Assembly: GCA_045538305.1 (NCBI GenBank)
Contig: JAZSRC010000060.1
Location: 1-30,600, forward strand
Source of the DNA: SFHK01 sp045538305
GTDB taxonomy: Bacteria; Bacillota; Clostridia; Christensenellales; Aristaeellaceae
Reading direction: 5' to 3'
DNA: 30,600 nt
Numbering within the stretch: the stretch's first letter is position 1; each line of letters opens with the position of its first letter. The translations under genes were made by a program, and so were the position numbers. Shown here piece by piece: positions 22,278 through 30,534 of this stretch. Under the pieces are notes generated by a model. It worked only from the letters and a program-made list of their open reading frames with translations, did no database searches and was not told the DNA's origin.

Positions 22278-23444
22278 ATGAATAACATCGGCAGAACCTA
22301 TCCATCCGAAATGAAAAGGTACAACGACCCCAAAACCGGCAGGGAAATCATACAGCTGACGGACAAATACGAAAACGGCCAGCTGTATTTTACGGACAAT
22401 TCCTTTACACTTGGCGATCGGGAGATTTATTTCATATCCAACCGTCCGAATGCAGACAGCCACATATTCAATTTCTTCAAGATGGATCTTGAAACCGGGC
22501 TCATCACGCAGGTAACGGATGAGCCCACGGGCATCAGCGGCGGAAAAACAAAAACGCCGGACAGTTCCATACTCGTGTACATTACCGACGATAAAACCGT
22601 TTTAAAAAAACTGGACACGCGAAGCGGCGAAGTCACGGTGCTTTATAAAGAGACGGGAAATTACAAAATTGACCAGCCGTTCATCAGCTGCGACAAGCAG
22701 TATGTCGGCTTCACCAGAAATGAAAAGCATCCCCCGATTTACGGAAAAAACTATGTCGGCTTCAAGGAAACGATGTATAACATCAAAAAGGCCAATGTAA
22801 CCATCGCCAAAATGGATGGAAGCGGCGCAAAGAATGTGTTTTGCGACACACATTGGCTGGGACATTTCCAGTTTTCTCCGCACAAGAGCAATCTGGCTAC
22901 CTTCTGCCATGAAGGCCCGTGGAACATGGTTCAGCAGCGAATCTGGATTCTCGATGTTTCCACCGGTGAGATTGAACCCTGCTTCCGGCAAGAGGAGGAT
23001 GACAGCGTTGGCCATGAGTTCTGGACCCGCGACGGCCTGATTTGCTTTGACAACCGTCGCGCCGGGCATGACGGCACCATCACCGTCAACCGCACGCAGG
23101 CGGTAGCCAAGGAGTCCCTTGCTAAAGAAGGACAGGTTCCCTACATCGCATTTGCAAACGAAAAGGGCGAAGTCATCAAAACCATCGATATGCCCTTCTA
23201 TCTCAACCATTACCACGCCAACAGCACCAATACCATGCTGGTCGGCGATGAGGTGGACGATCTGGTGCTTGTAGACCTCGCGGACGACAAGGCGGAGCCC
23301 ACTGTGCTCCTCAATCACGCAACCTCGTGGAACGGCCACAATACGCATTGCCACCCCACATGGGGCTGGAACGATAAAAAGATTTTGTATACCTCGGATC
23401 GGGACGGACGCAGCAATCTGTATATCGTAGAGATCAATCAGTAA
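22278..23444 (+). CDS. oligogalacturonate lyase family protein (PL22)
   Basis: This 388-residue cytoplasmic seven-bladed beta-propeller enzyme would cleave unsaturated digalacturonate or short oligogalacturonates from pectin by beta-elimination. The start DPKTGREIIQLTD, LYFTDNSFTLGDREIYFISNR and the hallmark FCHEGPWNMVQQRIW (209-223) fit PL22. GHEFW (245-249) and the metal-ligand-type histidines in NHYHANS (310-316) and HNTHCHPTW (354-362) are retained. There is no signal peptide, as expected for an enzyme acting on imported fragments. AAAGGAGGG lies just before the ATG. It is in an operon with the ROK-SIS fusion and is followed by a strong terminator. Activity on pectin is inferred; some PL22-like proteins are uncharacterised. 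Confidence 0.88.
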   Translation: MNNIGRTYPSEMKRYNDPKTGREIIQLTDKYENGQLYFTDNSFTLGDREIYFISNRPNADSHIFNFFKMDLETGLITQVTDEPTGISGGKTKTPDSSILVYITDDKTVLKKLDTRSGEVTVLYKETGNYKIDQPFISCDKQYVGFTRNEKHPPIYGKNYVGFKETMYNIKKANVTIAKMDGSGAKNVFCDTHWLGHFQFSPHKSNLATFCHEGPWNMVQQRIWILDVSTGEIEPCFRQEEDDSVGHEFWTRDGLICFDNRRAGHDGTITVNRTQAVAKESLAKEGQVPYIAFANEKGEVIKTIDMPFYLNHYHANSTNTMLVGDEVDDLVLVDLADDKAEPTVLLNHATSWNGHNTHCHPTWGWNDKKILYTSDRDGRSNLYIVEINQ

Positions 23445-23462
23445 GCTAATATCCGCCTATGC

Positions 23463-23491
23463 AGCCCCCGCACGCTGATGCGGGGGCTTTT
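23463..23491 (+). terminator. terminator after the oligogalacturonate lyase gene
   Basis: AGCCCCCGCA (23463-23472) and TGCGGGGGCT (23479-23488) form a perfect 10-bp stem with loop CGCTGA and a short T-run. It ends the ROK-SIS/PL22 operon. Confidence 0.88.
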
Positions 23492-23511
23492 GTCGCCTTC
23501 TCACATCGACA

Positions 23512-23540
23512 TTGACAAATCTATTTCATTCATGTATCAT
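23512..23540 (+). promoter_or_regulatory. promoter of the secreted CxxC-repeat protein gene
   Basis: A perfect TTGACA (23512-23517) and TATCAT (23535-23540) are separated by 17 bases, 20 bases before the ATG at 23561, so the leader is very short. Confidence 0.75.
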
Positions 23541-23560
23541 TTATGATAGGAGGCGATTTT

Positions 23561-25546
23561 ATGAACAAAACTGCCAAATATGCTTTTTTTGCAGTAATGC
23601 TTTTACTGCTTGTTTCTTTTATGACGGCGCTGGCCGAGGGCTCTGAATGCGATCATTCCTGGGATTATACAAATAACGGAGAAAGCGGTCATACAAAAGC
23701 TTGCGATAAGTGCGGCACTTCCTCTTCAGAAGCGCATTCCATTACCATTTCCACCACGCCGGCTACCTGCAAAGAGGCGAAGCTGATAACATATTCATGC
23801 ACAAAATGCAGCTATTCCGATACGCGCAGCGAAGGGGAACCGACGGACGACCATGCGTGGAGCGCGTTCACCATGACTGCCAGCCCCACCTGTTCAAAGG
23901 AAGGCGAAGAAACGCGCACCTGCACAAACTGCGGAGGTGAGGAAATCAGGAACATTCCCACCATCGAGCACAACTATGGCGCATGGCAGCAGTTTGACGC
24001 TCAGTGGCACATCCGCTACTGCAAGGTGTGCAATAAATACTTGAAGGGCTCCCACCGCCTCAATGACGGAAGCATAACCGTTGCCGCCACCAAGGAATCG
24101 CTGGGCGAAATCGTATATGAATGCAAGGTATGTCAGGAAAGCTTTGATCGCCTGATTTCAGAGAGCGGAACGGTCTATTCCAAAAACACGGAAGAAGTTA
24201 TGAAGGATGGCATTGGCTACCGTCTGGTTTCCGCATCTGAAAAAGAAACGGATACCGAACGCGAAATCAAGCTTTCGGACGGCGCTTTGATTGATATCGA
24301 CGCATCCAGCGACAGCGAACTGCTCGTATATGCCGATTCTGCCTCCGGTGCGTATGCAGGCGTTCATGTAAAAAGCGGTAAGGCTGTAGCGGACATCGTT
24401 CCCGAGGATCAAAATGAAACCATGACGCTTGATTTTCTGAAGCTTGACAAGGGTGCAAAGCTTAACGCCCGCATTTGGAATACCACCGGTGAAATCGTCA
24501 TCAAAAATGCAGGCGGCTATACGCTGATTATCGCTCAAAGAAAGGCTGCCGATAAAACCATCATCACCACCTTTGTAAAGCTTACGCAGAAGAAAACCGA
24601 ATTGGAAGGAACCGTGACGGTGTATTCATCCGAAAAGGGCGAAATTGCATTAACAAATCCCAGCGGAACCTTTACCTACGCCCTTTCCAATGACAGCAAG
24701 AAAATCGGCTCCGCCACATGGGAATACACCTTTAAGAACCAGAAAATTTCAGCCAGCGCCAGAAACGAGAAAAACACATCAGCAGGCATTGTTTACCAGA
24801 TTTTTGCCGACAACGCCGTGCTCATGAAGGCGGAAGCGCTGAAAACCGCGTCCGGCAAAATCAAACTTAAGGATGAAAACAGCTGTTGGCGGCTCCGCAT
24901 TACATTTGGAAACGATTGTATATTCCAAACGCCTCAGTTTAAAGCAAACGGCAGCATACACGCATATACCGATGGAACGGCGTCTATCACAAGCGAAACA
25001 GCAGAGATATTGGATCAGGTATACCTGAATCCGGAGCCGACGCCCACGCCCACGCCGGAACCCACCCTCGAACCCACGCCGGAACCTACTGCTGAGCCCA
25101 AGCCGGAACTCACGCCGGAACCCACAACCGAACTCACGTCGGAACCCTCCGCTGAACCAACAGTGCCGGTATTTGAACCCACACCAACGCCCAAACCGTC
25201 CACGGACGGCTACGAATCCATTGAAGACGGAGCCGTTCTGACAAGCAAAAGCAAAGCTGCATATCAATCGGCCGACGTACCGGGCGTAACCTCTCTCATT
25301 GAAAATATGACTCTGACCGTGCATGCGCCTGAAGACTTAGGCGGCTATACGCTTTCAAGAATCACGTTTATTCAGCGGAAAAACACCAATGCATTCAACA
25401 TGTCCGTCAAAAATGCATTCAAGTTCCCTGCCGTTTTCCAATTGGCTGAGCAGGACAGTTCAATCATCATACAGATTTACCTTGAGAACAATAAGGGCGA
25501 GAAAAAGGTGATAAACGCAGGTTCCTTCACCTTTGACGCAAACTGA
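23561..25546 (+). CDS. secreted cysteine-repeat protein with Pro/Thr/Glu stalk
   Basis: This 661-residue exported protein has a signal peptide at residues 1-26 (hydrophobic run ending MTALAEG). Residues 30-191 hold five CxxC knuckles (48/51, 80/83, 121/124, 154/157, 188/191) with flanking histidines and CDHSW/DHAWS/EHNYGAW motifs, as in zinc-ribbon-like repeats of clostridial surface proteins. Residues about 200-485 are beta-rich. A PEPT-type stalk covers 491-546. A last domain of about 110 residues follows. No transpeptidase (LPxTG) motif or membrane anchor is seen, so it is released or non-covalently held. AGGAGG before the ATG at 23561 fixes the start over an earlier in-frame ATG. Function is unknown; metal binding and adhesion are guesses. 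Confidence 0.8.
   Translation: MNKTAKYAFFAVMLLLLVSFMTALAEGSECDHSWDYTNNGESGHTKACDKCGTSSSEAHSITISTTPATCKEAKLITYSCTKCSYSDTRSEGEPTDDHAWSAFTMTASPTCSKEGEETRTCTNCGGEEIRNIPTIEHNYGAWQQFDAQWHIRYCKVCNKYLKGSHRLNDGSITVAATKESLGEIVYECKVCQESFDRLISESGTVYSKNTEEVMKDGIGYRLVSASEKETDTEREIKLSDGALIDIDASSDSELLVYADSASGAYAGVHVKSGKAVADIVPEDQNETMTLDFLKLDKGAKLNARIWNTTGEIVIKNAGGYTLIIAQRKAADKTIITTFVKLTQKKTELEGTVTVYSSEKGEIALTNPSGTFTYALSNDSKKIGSATWEYTFKNQKISASARNEKNTSAGIVYQIFADNAVLMKAEALKTASGKIKLKDENSCWRLRITFGNDCIFQTPQFKANGSIHAYTDGTASITSETAEILDQVYLNPEPTPTPTPEPTLEPTPEPTAEPKPELTPEPTTELTSEPSAEPTVPVFEPTPTPKPSTDGYESIEDGAVLTSKSKAAYQSADVPGVTSLIENMTLTVHAPEDLGGYTLSRITFIQRKNTNAFNMSVKNAFKFPAVFQLAEQDSSIIIQIYLENNKGEKKVINAGSFTFDAN
25031..25197 (+). 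repeat. degenerate Pro-Glu-Pro-Thr coding repeat
   Basis: Short units based on CCGGAACCCAC repeat with variations and encode PEPT, LEPT and AEPT steps of the stalk. The array is prone to length change between strains. Confidence 0.85.
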
Positions 25547-25549
25547 CGC

Positions 25550-25605
25550 ATAAAACAAAACCGGCTTTGGCGCGCACTCATGTGCCAAAGCTGGTTTTGT
25601 TTTAT
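25550..25605. terminator. long bidirectional terminator between the secreted protein gene and the histidine phosphatase gene
   Basis: Two 22-base arms (25550-25571 and 25584-25605) pair throughout with one G-U wobble around a 12-base loop, rich in A on one side and T on the other. The right arm contains the stop codon of the minus-strand phosphatase gene (25602-25604), so one element ends both convergent genes. Confidence 0.9.
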
Positions 25606-26312
25606 ATCGGAATGGTATTGCAAAATTCCATCGGAAGCCCTTCTTTATAAATGTGCGACGTATCGCCAAGCGCAATACAAACGGGCGCCGTCCAGCCATC
25701 CGGGTTATTTTTGAAATGAAGTATGGTAATGGAAGAATGAGATATATCAAAGCTGGACCAGAACAGAACCGGCGGTATCGCCAGCAAGTGGGAAAGCCAT
25801 GTAGTGCCAAAGCCCTGATGACAGAATGCCGCGATTCGCTCCTCGTTCGGGCGGATGGCTCTATAACGCATACCCTCACGCTTATAGCCCAGTTTTTCGG
25901 TAAACTCATCAGAGTCTTTCTGTATGCGCTGATACCCTTCTCTTGCGCAGGCGGCGAGCTTGAACGGTTCAGCCTCCGGCCATTGATCGCCCAGATTTAC
26001 ATATTCCTCGTTTTTATAGGCAGTATTCTGCACATGAAACGTCCACGTCCGCCTGCCATCCGGCAAAAGGAAGGACAGATCATCCCATGCCTTTGCTTCG
26101 CTCATCCAATCTTCAATCTGCATATCCATTCCCAGCGCACGGCATGTGGGTTCAGCGGTCTGCTGCGCCCGGATCATCGGGGAAGCGAAAATTCTGTCAA
26201 AGCCCAGAGGGCTTAAACGCTTTGCAAGCGCCTGCGCCTGCAGATGTCCCTTTTCGGTGAGGGAATCCGGGCTATATATCGGGTCACCGTGGCGAATGAT
26301 ATACAACAGCAT
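25602..26312 (-). CDS. histidine phosphatase family protein
   Basis: This 236-residue cytoplasmic phosphatase has the phosphoglycerate-mutase-like fold. The phosphohistidine motif IIRHGDP (Arg7, His8) starts right at the N-terminus. FASPMIRAQQTAEP (43-56, Arg48) and the second His in AFCHQGFGTT (His165) complete the active pocket. Substrate is unknown; the branch includes sugar-phosphate and nucleotide phosphatases. The ATG at 26312 is chosen because GAGGAG is just upstream, and the longer frame would begin with TTG before that site. It has its own extended -10 promoter and shares a terminator with the neighbouring convergent gene. Confidence 0.87.
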   Translation of the reverse strand: MLLYIIRHGDPIYSPDSLTEKGHLQAQALAKRLSPLGFDRIFASPMIRAQQTAEPTCRALGMDMQIEDWMSEAKAWDDLSFLLPDGRRTWTFHVQNTAYKNEEYVNLGDQWPEAEPFKLAACAREGYQRIQKDSDEFTEKLGYKREGMRYRAIRPNEERIAAFCHQGFGTTWLSHLLAIPPVLFWSSFDISHSSITILHFKNNPDGWTAPVCIALGDTSHIYKEGLPMEFCNTIPI

Positions 26313-26347
26313 GATTTCACTCCTCAATCTACGTATATTCTGTAAGT

Positions 26348-26375
26348 ATTATATCACAATTCCTGCCTGCCGCAA
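26348..26375 (-). promoter_or_regulatory. promoter of the histidine phosphatase gene
   Basis: Minus-strand extended -10 TGATATAAT (hexamer 26348-26353) with a weak -35 TTGCGG (26370-26375) and a 16-base spacer, 36 bases before the ATG. Confidence 0.68.
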
Positions 26376-26421
26376 TCACTCATAGGGCTTAAATTTCATT
26401 GTGCAATTTGAGTGCGTCCCC

Positions 26422-26450
26422 TTGATTATCCAATCAAAACACGTTACAAT
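26422..26450 (+). promoter_or_regulatory. promoter of the Gfo/Idh/MocA gene with an operator-like palindrome
   Basis: TTGATT (26422-26427) and TACAAT (26445-26450) are separated by 17 bases. TTGATT-ATCC-AATCAA (26422-26437) is a perfect 6-base inverted repeat covering the -35 element and the spacer start, well placed for a repressor. The start codon is about 40 bases downstream. Confidence 0.6.
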
Positions 26451-26489
26451 ATTTGCAAACAAAGACGATTCGAAAGGATGGTATATTTC

Positions 26490-27731
26490 ATGAAAATGGG
26501 CGAAAAGGGCAAAACCGTACGCCTTGGCATTATCGGTTTGGGCGGACGCGGACACGGCCAGACGGAAACGCTGATTCAGATGCCGGATGTGGAAGTCGTT
26601 GCCGTATGCGACGTATATCAGGATCGTATCGAAAGAGCCCAGGAGCTCATTGAAAAACATCGCGGCGTACGCCCGGATGGCGAAACGGATTATCGCCGCG
26701 TGATCGAACGCAGCGACGTAGACGCAATCTGCGTATTCACAAGCTGGGAAACCCACATTGAAATCGCCGTTCAGGCCATGCGGGCCGGAAAACGCGTTGG
26801 TATAGAAGTTGGCGGCGCCAGCAGTGTTGAGGAATGCTGGAAGCTCGTGCGCGCCCGTGAAGAAACCGGCATAGAATGCATGCTGCTTGAAAACTGCTGC
26901 TACGGCAAGGAAGAAATGACCCTGCTGAATATGGTAAAGCAAGGCGTATTTGGCGAACTGGTGCACTGTCAGGGCGGCTACCCGCACGACCTGCGCGATG
27001 AAATCGGCAAGCGCGACATTATCCGCCATTACCGTCAGCGCCATTTCCTGCACAGAAACGGAGAATTGTACCCCACGCACGAGCTCGGTCCCATTGCGGA
27101 ATACTTGAGCATCAACCGCGGAAACCGCATGGTCTCCCTGTGCGCAATGGCCTCCAAGGCTGCCGGTCTTCACGAGTGGCTGAAGGAGCACCGGGCGGAT
27201 ACGCCGCTTGCCAAGGCGCAGGTAAATCAGGGCGATATTGTAACAACGCTGATCAAGTGCGCAAACGGCGAAACCATCGTGCTTACGCACGACTGCACGC
27301 TCCCCCGCCCCTATTCCCGCGGCGGACGCATACAGGGCACCAAGGGCATATGGATGGAAGATAACCGCTCCATCTTTATTGATGGCCGCTCCCCCGTCAA
27401 TCCCGCTCATTGGACGCACGAGTGGGAAAAGGACGAAGCCTATATGGAGGAGTACAAGCATCCGCTTTGGAAGGAATACGAAGAATTCGGCCTTCGCGGC
27501 GGACACGGGGGCATGGACTACCTGGTGCTGCGCGCGTTTATCGAAAGCGTTCAGAAAAATGAATGCCCGCCGATTGACACCTACGATACCGCAAGCTGGA
27601 TGTGTATCACCGTGCTCAGCGAGCAAAGCGCAGCCATGGGCGGCTTACCCGTACCGATTCCGGATTTCACGGAAGGCCGTTGGCTTGAGCCCCGAAAGGA
27701 GTTTGCAACGGGAGAATACGTACTGAATTAA
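26490..27731 (+). CDS. Gfo/Idh/MocA-family oxidoreductase
   Basis: This 413-residue NAD(P)-dependent sugar or inositol oxidoreductase has an N-terminal Rossmann domain at about 10-135 (LGIIGLGGRG at 12-21, then VVAVCDVYQDR). A C-terminal alpha/beta substrate domain follows (HCQGGYPHDLRDE; THELGPIAEYLSI). The usual EKP motif after the Rossmann domain is replaced by IEVGGA (103-108), so the conserved lysine is missing from its usual place; this is seen in some subgroups, including glycosidase-like relatives. The ATG at 26490 is preferred: AAAGGATGG lies about 12 bases upstream, and an earlier in-frame ATG sits within that site. It stands alone with an operator-like promoter. Substrate is unknown. 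Confidence 0.87.
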   Translation: MKMGEKGKTVRLGIIGLGGRGHGQTETLIQMPDVEVVAVCDVYQDRIERAQELIEKHRGVRPDGETDYRRVIERSDVDAICVFTSWETHIEIAVQAMRAGKRVGIEVGGASSVEECWKLVRAREETGIECMLLENCCYGKEEMTLLNMVKQGVFGELVHCQGGYPHDLRDEIGKRDIIRHYRQRHFLHRNGELYPTHELGPIAEYLSINRGNRMVSLCAMASKAAGLHEWLKEHRADTPLAKAQVNQGDIVTTLIKCANGETIVLTHDCTLPRPYSRGGRIQGTKGIWMEDNRSIFIDGRSPVNPAHWTHEWEKDEAYMEEYKHPLWKEYEEFGLRGGHGGMDYLVLRAFIESVQKNECPPIDTYDTASWMCITVLSEQSAAMGGLPVPIPDFTEGRWLEPRKEFATGEYVLN

Positions 27732-27776
27732 TCGCATTCGCCGTTCCGGCGTCGCGCGAATCAATAAAAAATATAC

Positions 27777-27810
27777 GAGGGCTGTCGCAATTCATCATGC
27801 GACAGCCCTC
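27777..27810 (-). terminator. terminator of the GTPase-nuclease fusion gene
   Basis: GAGGGCTGTCGCA and TGCGACAGCCCTC (27777-27789 and 27798-27810) form a perfect 13-bp stem with an 8-base loop. The U-rich tail (ATATTTTTTATT) is on the minus strand, so it mainly serves the minus-strand gene; on the plus strand it would be weaker. Confidence 0.82.
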
Positions 27811-27834
27811 ACATTATTGTATACACGCTTTCCG

Positions 27835-30474
27835 CTATTTAGCGCTTTCCTTTTTCTGAATGGCGTCCTTAAGCGCCCTTTCCACCTTGAAAACGCGCAT
27901 GCCCTCATGATTGGTTTGAATAAACTTACGGATTTCCACGTTGGCTGCTTCCACTTCCTTGCGAAGTTCCTGCGCGGATACGCGCAGCGCGCCACTTCCG
28001 AAGATAATCATCTGTTCAAGCGCATCGCTGGTAGCGACCCTTACGCGATGGTTTTTGCTGATCTCATGGGCAGCGCGTTCAATGTAGCTGTCGGCGGTCT
28101 CAGCCTCCTTGGTATACACAACGTCGATACCGCCATATTTCTGAACGCTGCCAACGCCGCCCGCTACACGGTAAGCGTCAAACACCAGAATCAGATTGGC
28201 AGACGTAAAGCCTTGATAGTTGGATAAAATATCCATCAGCATCTTTCTTGCGCTGTCAAGGTCCGCTTTCATCTCCTCGCGGAGCTCTTCCCAGGCGTAC
28301 ATGATATTGTAGCCGTCCACCAGCAGGTATTCCGGGCGTTCGGGCCGGATTTCCACCTTTACAAATTCCCGGTCTGGCAGTGTGGTTCTGGGCTGAAAGC
28401 CTCTCGCCTTTACCTGTCCGTAGGTGCGTTCGAAAATCCGCTGAAGCTCTTTATCCGCCTCGTCCGATACCGACTTGGGCGTATTTCTGCGCACAAAGGC
28501 TTCTTCCTTCATTTCGGGTTTTTCATTCAATATGCCCGTCTGAATGTGCATATGGCTTGCTGCTTCCGTCCATTTAACGACTACACCTGCGCCGTGAGAA
28601 CAGAAAACCGAATCGGCTGGGTTGTCTATATCGCGCTCCGCATTATAGCCAATGGCTTCAATAACCTTTTCGCTGTCCCGGCACGGTTCATAACCGCGCA
28701 CGGAGATGGAAATCCGGCCTCGTCCGCGCGTATACTCCGCCACCTCGCGGGCATAAAACCGCGCTTCCTGCACGGGTACGCGGCCCGTGACAATGGCTTC
28801 ATCGCCGATCAATTCCGGCGTCGCGTAGCTTCCTCCCATCTGGGTCAAATCGCTCATTGCGCGCCCGACGCACTCGGAGGGTATTTCGAGCCGCACATCA
28901 TACCACGGCTCCAAAAGCACGCTTTGCGCCTGCATAAGCCCCTGACGAACAGCGCGGTATGTGGCCTGTCGGAAATCGCCGCCCTCGGTATGCTTCAGAT
29001 GCGCGCGTCCCGCAATAATCGAAATGTTAATGTCCGTAATGGGTGAACCGGTGAGAACGCCTACATGCTGCTTTTCAATCAGATGCGTCAATATCAGGCG
29101 CTGCCAGTTCCTGTCCAGTTCGTCCTCGGATACCTTGCTCATCAACCGTATACCGCGTCCCCGCTCGCCGGGCTCCATCAAAAGATGAACCTCCGCATAG
29201 TGCCTGAGCGGTTCATAGTGGCCTACGCCCTCAACGCGGTTTGCAATTGTTTCTTTATAAAGTATGCCGCCCTCGCCAAAATCGGCGGATATGCCGAACC
29301 TGTCCATGAGCAGCCGTTTTAATACCTCAAGCTGCACATCGCCCATCAACTGCACGTGGATTTCGTTCAGCCCGGCCCGCCACTGAACGCGCAGAAGAGG
29401 ATCTTCCTCCTCCAGTATCCGCAGCTTTGTCAGAACGCTGTTTATATCCTGATCCGGCGAAAGCATCACCTTATAGCCGAATACCGGTTCCAATTCCGGC
29501 AGTCTTTCATTGCCCTGCACGCCTAGCCCATCGCCGGATTTTGTGCGGGAAAGGCCCATCAGTGCGCATATGCTTCCTGCGGGCGCTTCTTCAGCGGTCA
29601 GGAACTTAGCGCCGGAATAAAAGCGGATCTGTGAAACCTTTTCCTCCCATGCGCCGTTTTCTGCATCTCCCGCACAAGTACCGGACAACAGATTTCGGAC
29701 CTTCACGCTTCCGCCCGTCACTTTTACATAGGTAAGCCGCGCGCCCTGCGTATCGCGCCCGATTTTAAACACCTTGGCTGAAAACTCGTCCGGATACTCC
29801 TTATGGGGCATATACCGGCAAATCGCATCCATCAGCGGATCGATTCCCTCCAGACGAAGCGCAGAACCGAAAAAGCTTACAAACAGCTTTCTTTTTTCAA
29901 TCATGCTTCCGATCTGCCAATCGGTCAGTTCGCCCGTTTCCAGAAACTCGTTCAGCGCGTCTTCGTCAAGCATGGCGGCGTTTTCCATGAATCCGCCGTC
30001 TTCATAATCCAATATGGAGTCGGACAGATATCTGTGAAGCTGAGAAAGCACATTCTTTCGATCCGTCCCGCTTTGATCCATTTTATTGATAAAGATAAAC
30101 GTAGGAACCTCGTACTTTTTTAGCAGCCGCCACAGCGTAGCGGTATGCCCCTGAACGCCGTCGGCGCCGCTGATTACCAGTATAGCCAGATCCAATACCG
30201 GAAGAACGCGCTCCATTTCGCCGGAGAAATCTACATGCCCGGGCGTATCCATCAGGGTTATCGGCCTGTCGTTCCATTTCAGCATCGCCTGTTTGGAAAA
30301 TATGGTGATGCCCCTTTCACGTTCCTGCGAATCGGTATCCAGAAACGCATCTCGGTGATCCACACGCCCAAGCTTTCGCAAAGCGCCGCTTCTGAACATG
30401 ATTCCTTCAGAAAGCGTAGTTTTGCCGGCATCTACGTGTGCAAGGATACCGACGGCAAGAGTACTGGTTTGCAT
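27835..30474 (-). CDS. TetM-like translational GTPase fused to a Rae1/YacP-type NYN endoribonuclease
   Basis: This is an 879-residue cytoplasmic protein. Residues 1-650 follow the EF-G/TetM layout: P-loop AHVDAGKT (12-19), RGITI (54-58), DTPGH (76-80), NKMD (130-133), then domains II-V. Residues 495-504 read HTEGGDFRQA where TetM has its drug-displacing STPADFR-type loop. Residues about 717-855 closely resemble Bacillus Rae1 (YacP). LLVDGYN (Asp720), LVFDAYRV (Asp766), KEAETADSYIE (Asp795), VATSDALEQ (Asp817) and the downstream FGSGALRVSAQEL keep the acidic nuclease set. The helical linker at 665-695 holds LQRIFERTYGQVK. The ATG at 30474 is chosen because AAAGGGG is eight bases upstream and the GTPase motif follows at once. 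Automatic annotation may call it tetracycline resistance, which the loop does not support. Confidence 0.9.
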   Translation of the reverse strand: MQTSTLAVGILAHVDAGKTTLSEGIMFRSGALRKLGRVDHRDAFLDTDSQERERGITIFSKQAMLKWNDRPITLMDTPGHVDFSGEMERVLPVLDLAILVISGADGVQGHTATLWRLLKKYEVPTFIFINKMDQSGTDRKNVLSQLHRYLSDSILDYEDGGFMENAAMLDEDALNEFLETGELTDWQIGSMIEKRKLFVSFFGSALRLEGIDPLMDAICRYMPHKEYPDEFSAKVFKIGRDTQGARLTYVKVTGGSVKVRNLLSGTCAGDAENGAWEEKVSQIRFYSGAKFLTAEEAPAGSICALMGLSRTKSGDGLGVQGNERLPELEPVFGYKVMLSPDQDINSVLTKLRILEEEDPLLRVQWRAGLNEIHVQLMGDVQLEVLKRLLMDRFGISADFGEGGILYKETIANRVEGVGHYEPLRHYAEVHLLMEPGERGRGIRLMSKVSEDELDRNWQRLILTHLIEKQHVGVLTGSPITDINISIIAGRAHLKHTEGGDFRQATYRAVRQGLMQAQSVLLEPWYDVRLEIPSECVGRAMSDLTQMGGSYATPELIGDEAIVTGRVPVQEARFYAREVAEYTRGRGRISISVRGYEPCRDSEKVIEAIGYNAERDIDNPADSVFCSHGAGVVVKWTEAASHMHIQTGILNEKPEMKEEAFVRRNTPKSVSDEADKELQRIFERTYGQVKARGFQPRTTLPDREFVKVEIRPERPEYLLVDGYNIMYAWEELREEMKADLDSARKMLMDILSNYQGFTSANLILVFDAYRVAGGVGSVQKYGGIDVVYTKEAETADSYIERAAHEISKNHRVRVATSDALEQMIIFGSGALRVSAQELRKEVEAANVEIRKFIQTNHEGMRVFKVERALKDAIQKKESAK

Positions 30475-30505
30475 AGACAAAGCCCCTTTTTTGAAAGTGG
30501 TATCT

Positions 30506-30534
30506 ATTATAATCCAAATCGCAGTGTTATGCAA
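30506..30534 (-). promoter_or_regulatory. promoter of the GTPase-nuclease fusion gene
   Basis: Minus-strand TTGCAT (30529-30534) and TATAAT (30506-30511) are separated by 17 bases, 31 bases upstream of the ATG. There is no room for the attenuator leader that often precedes tet(M)-type resistance genes, so expression looks constitutive. Confidence 0.75.

Noticed and set aside
25031..25197. CRISPR-like or minisatellite array
   Set aside because: The units are short, degenerate and in frame; they encode a Pro/Thr/Glu stalk with no spacers.
26376..27626. A 416-codon minus-strand frame opposite the Gfo/Idh/MocA gene
   Set aside because: It is antisense to a clear enzyme gene and lacks a ribosome binding site or recognisable domain.
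27835..30474. Acquired tetracycline-resistance gene
   Set aside because: The drug-clearing loop is not conserved, no mobile-element genes or attenuator leader are nearby, and a nuclease domain is fused at the C-terminus.
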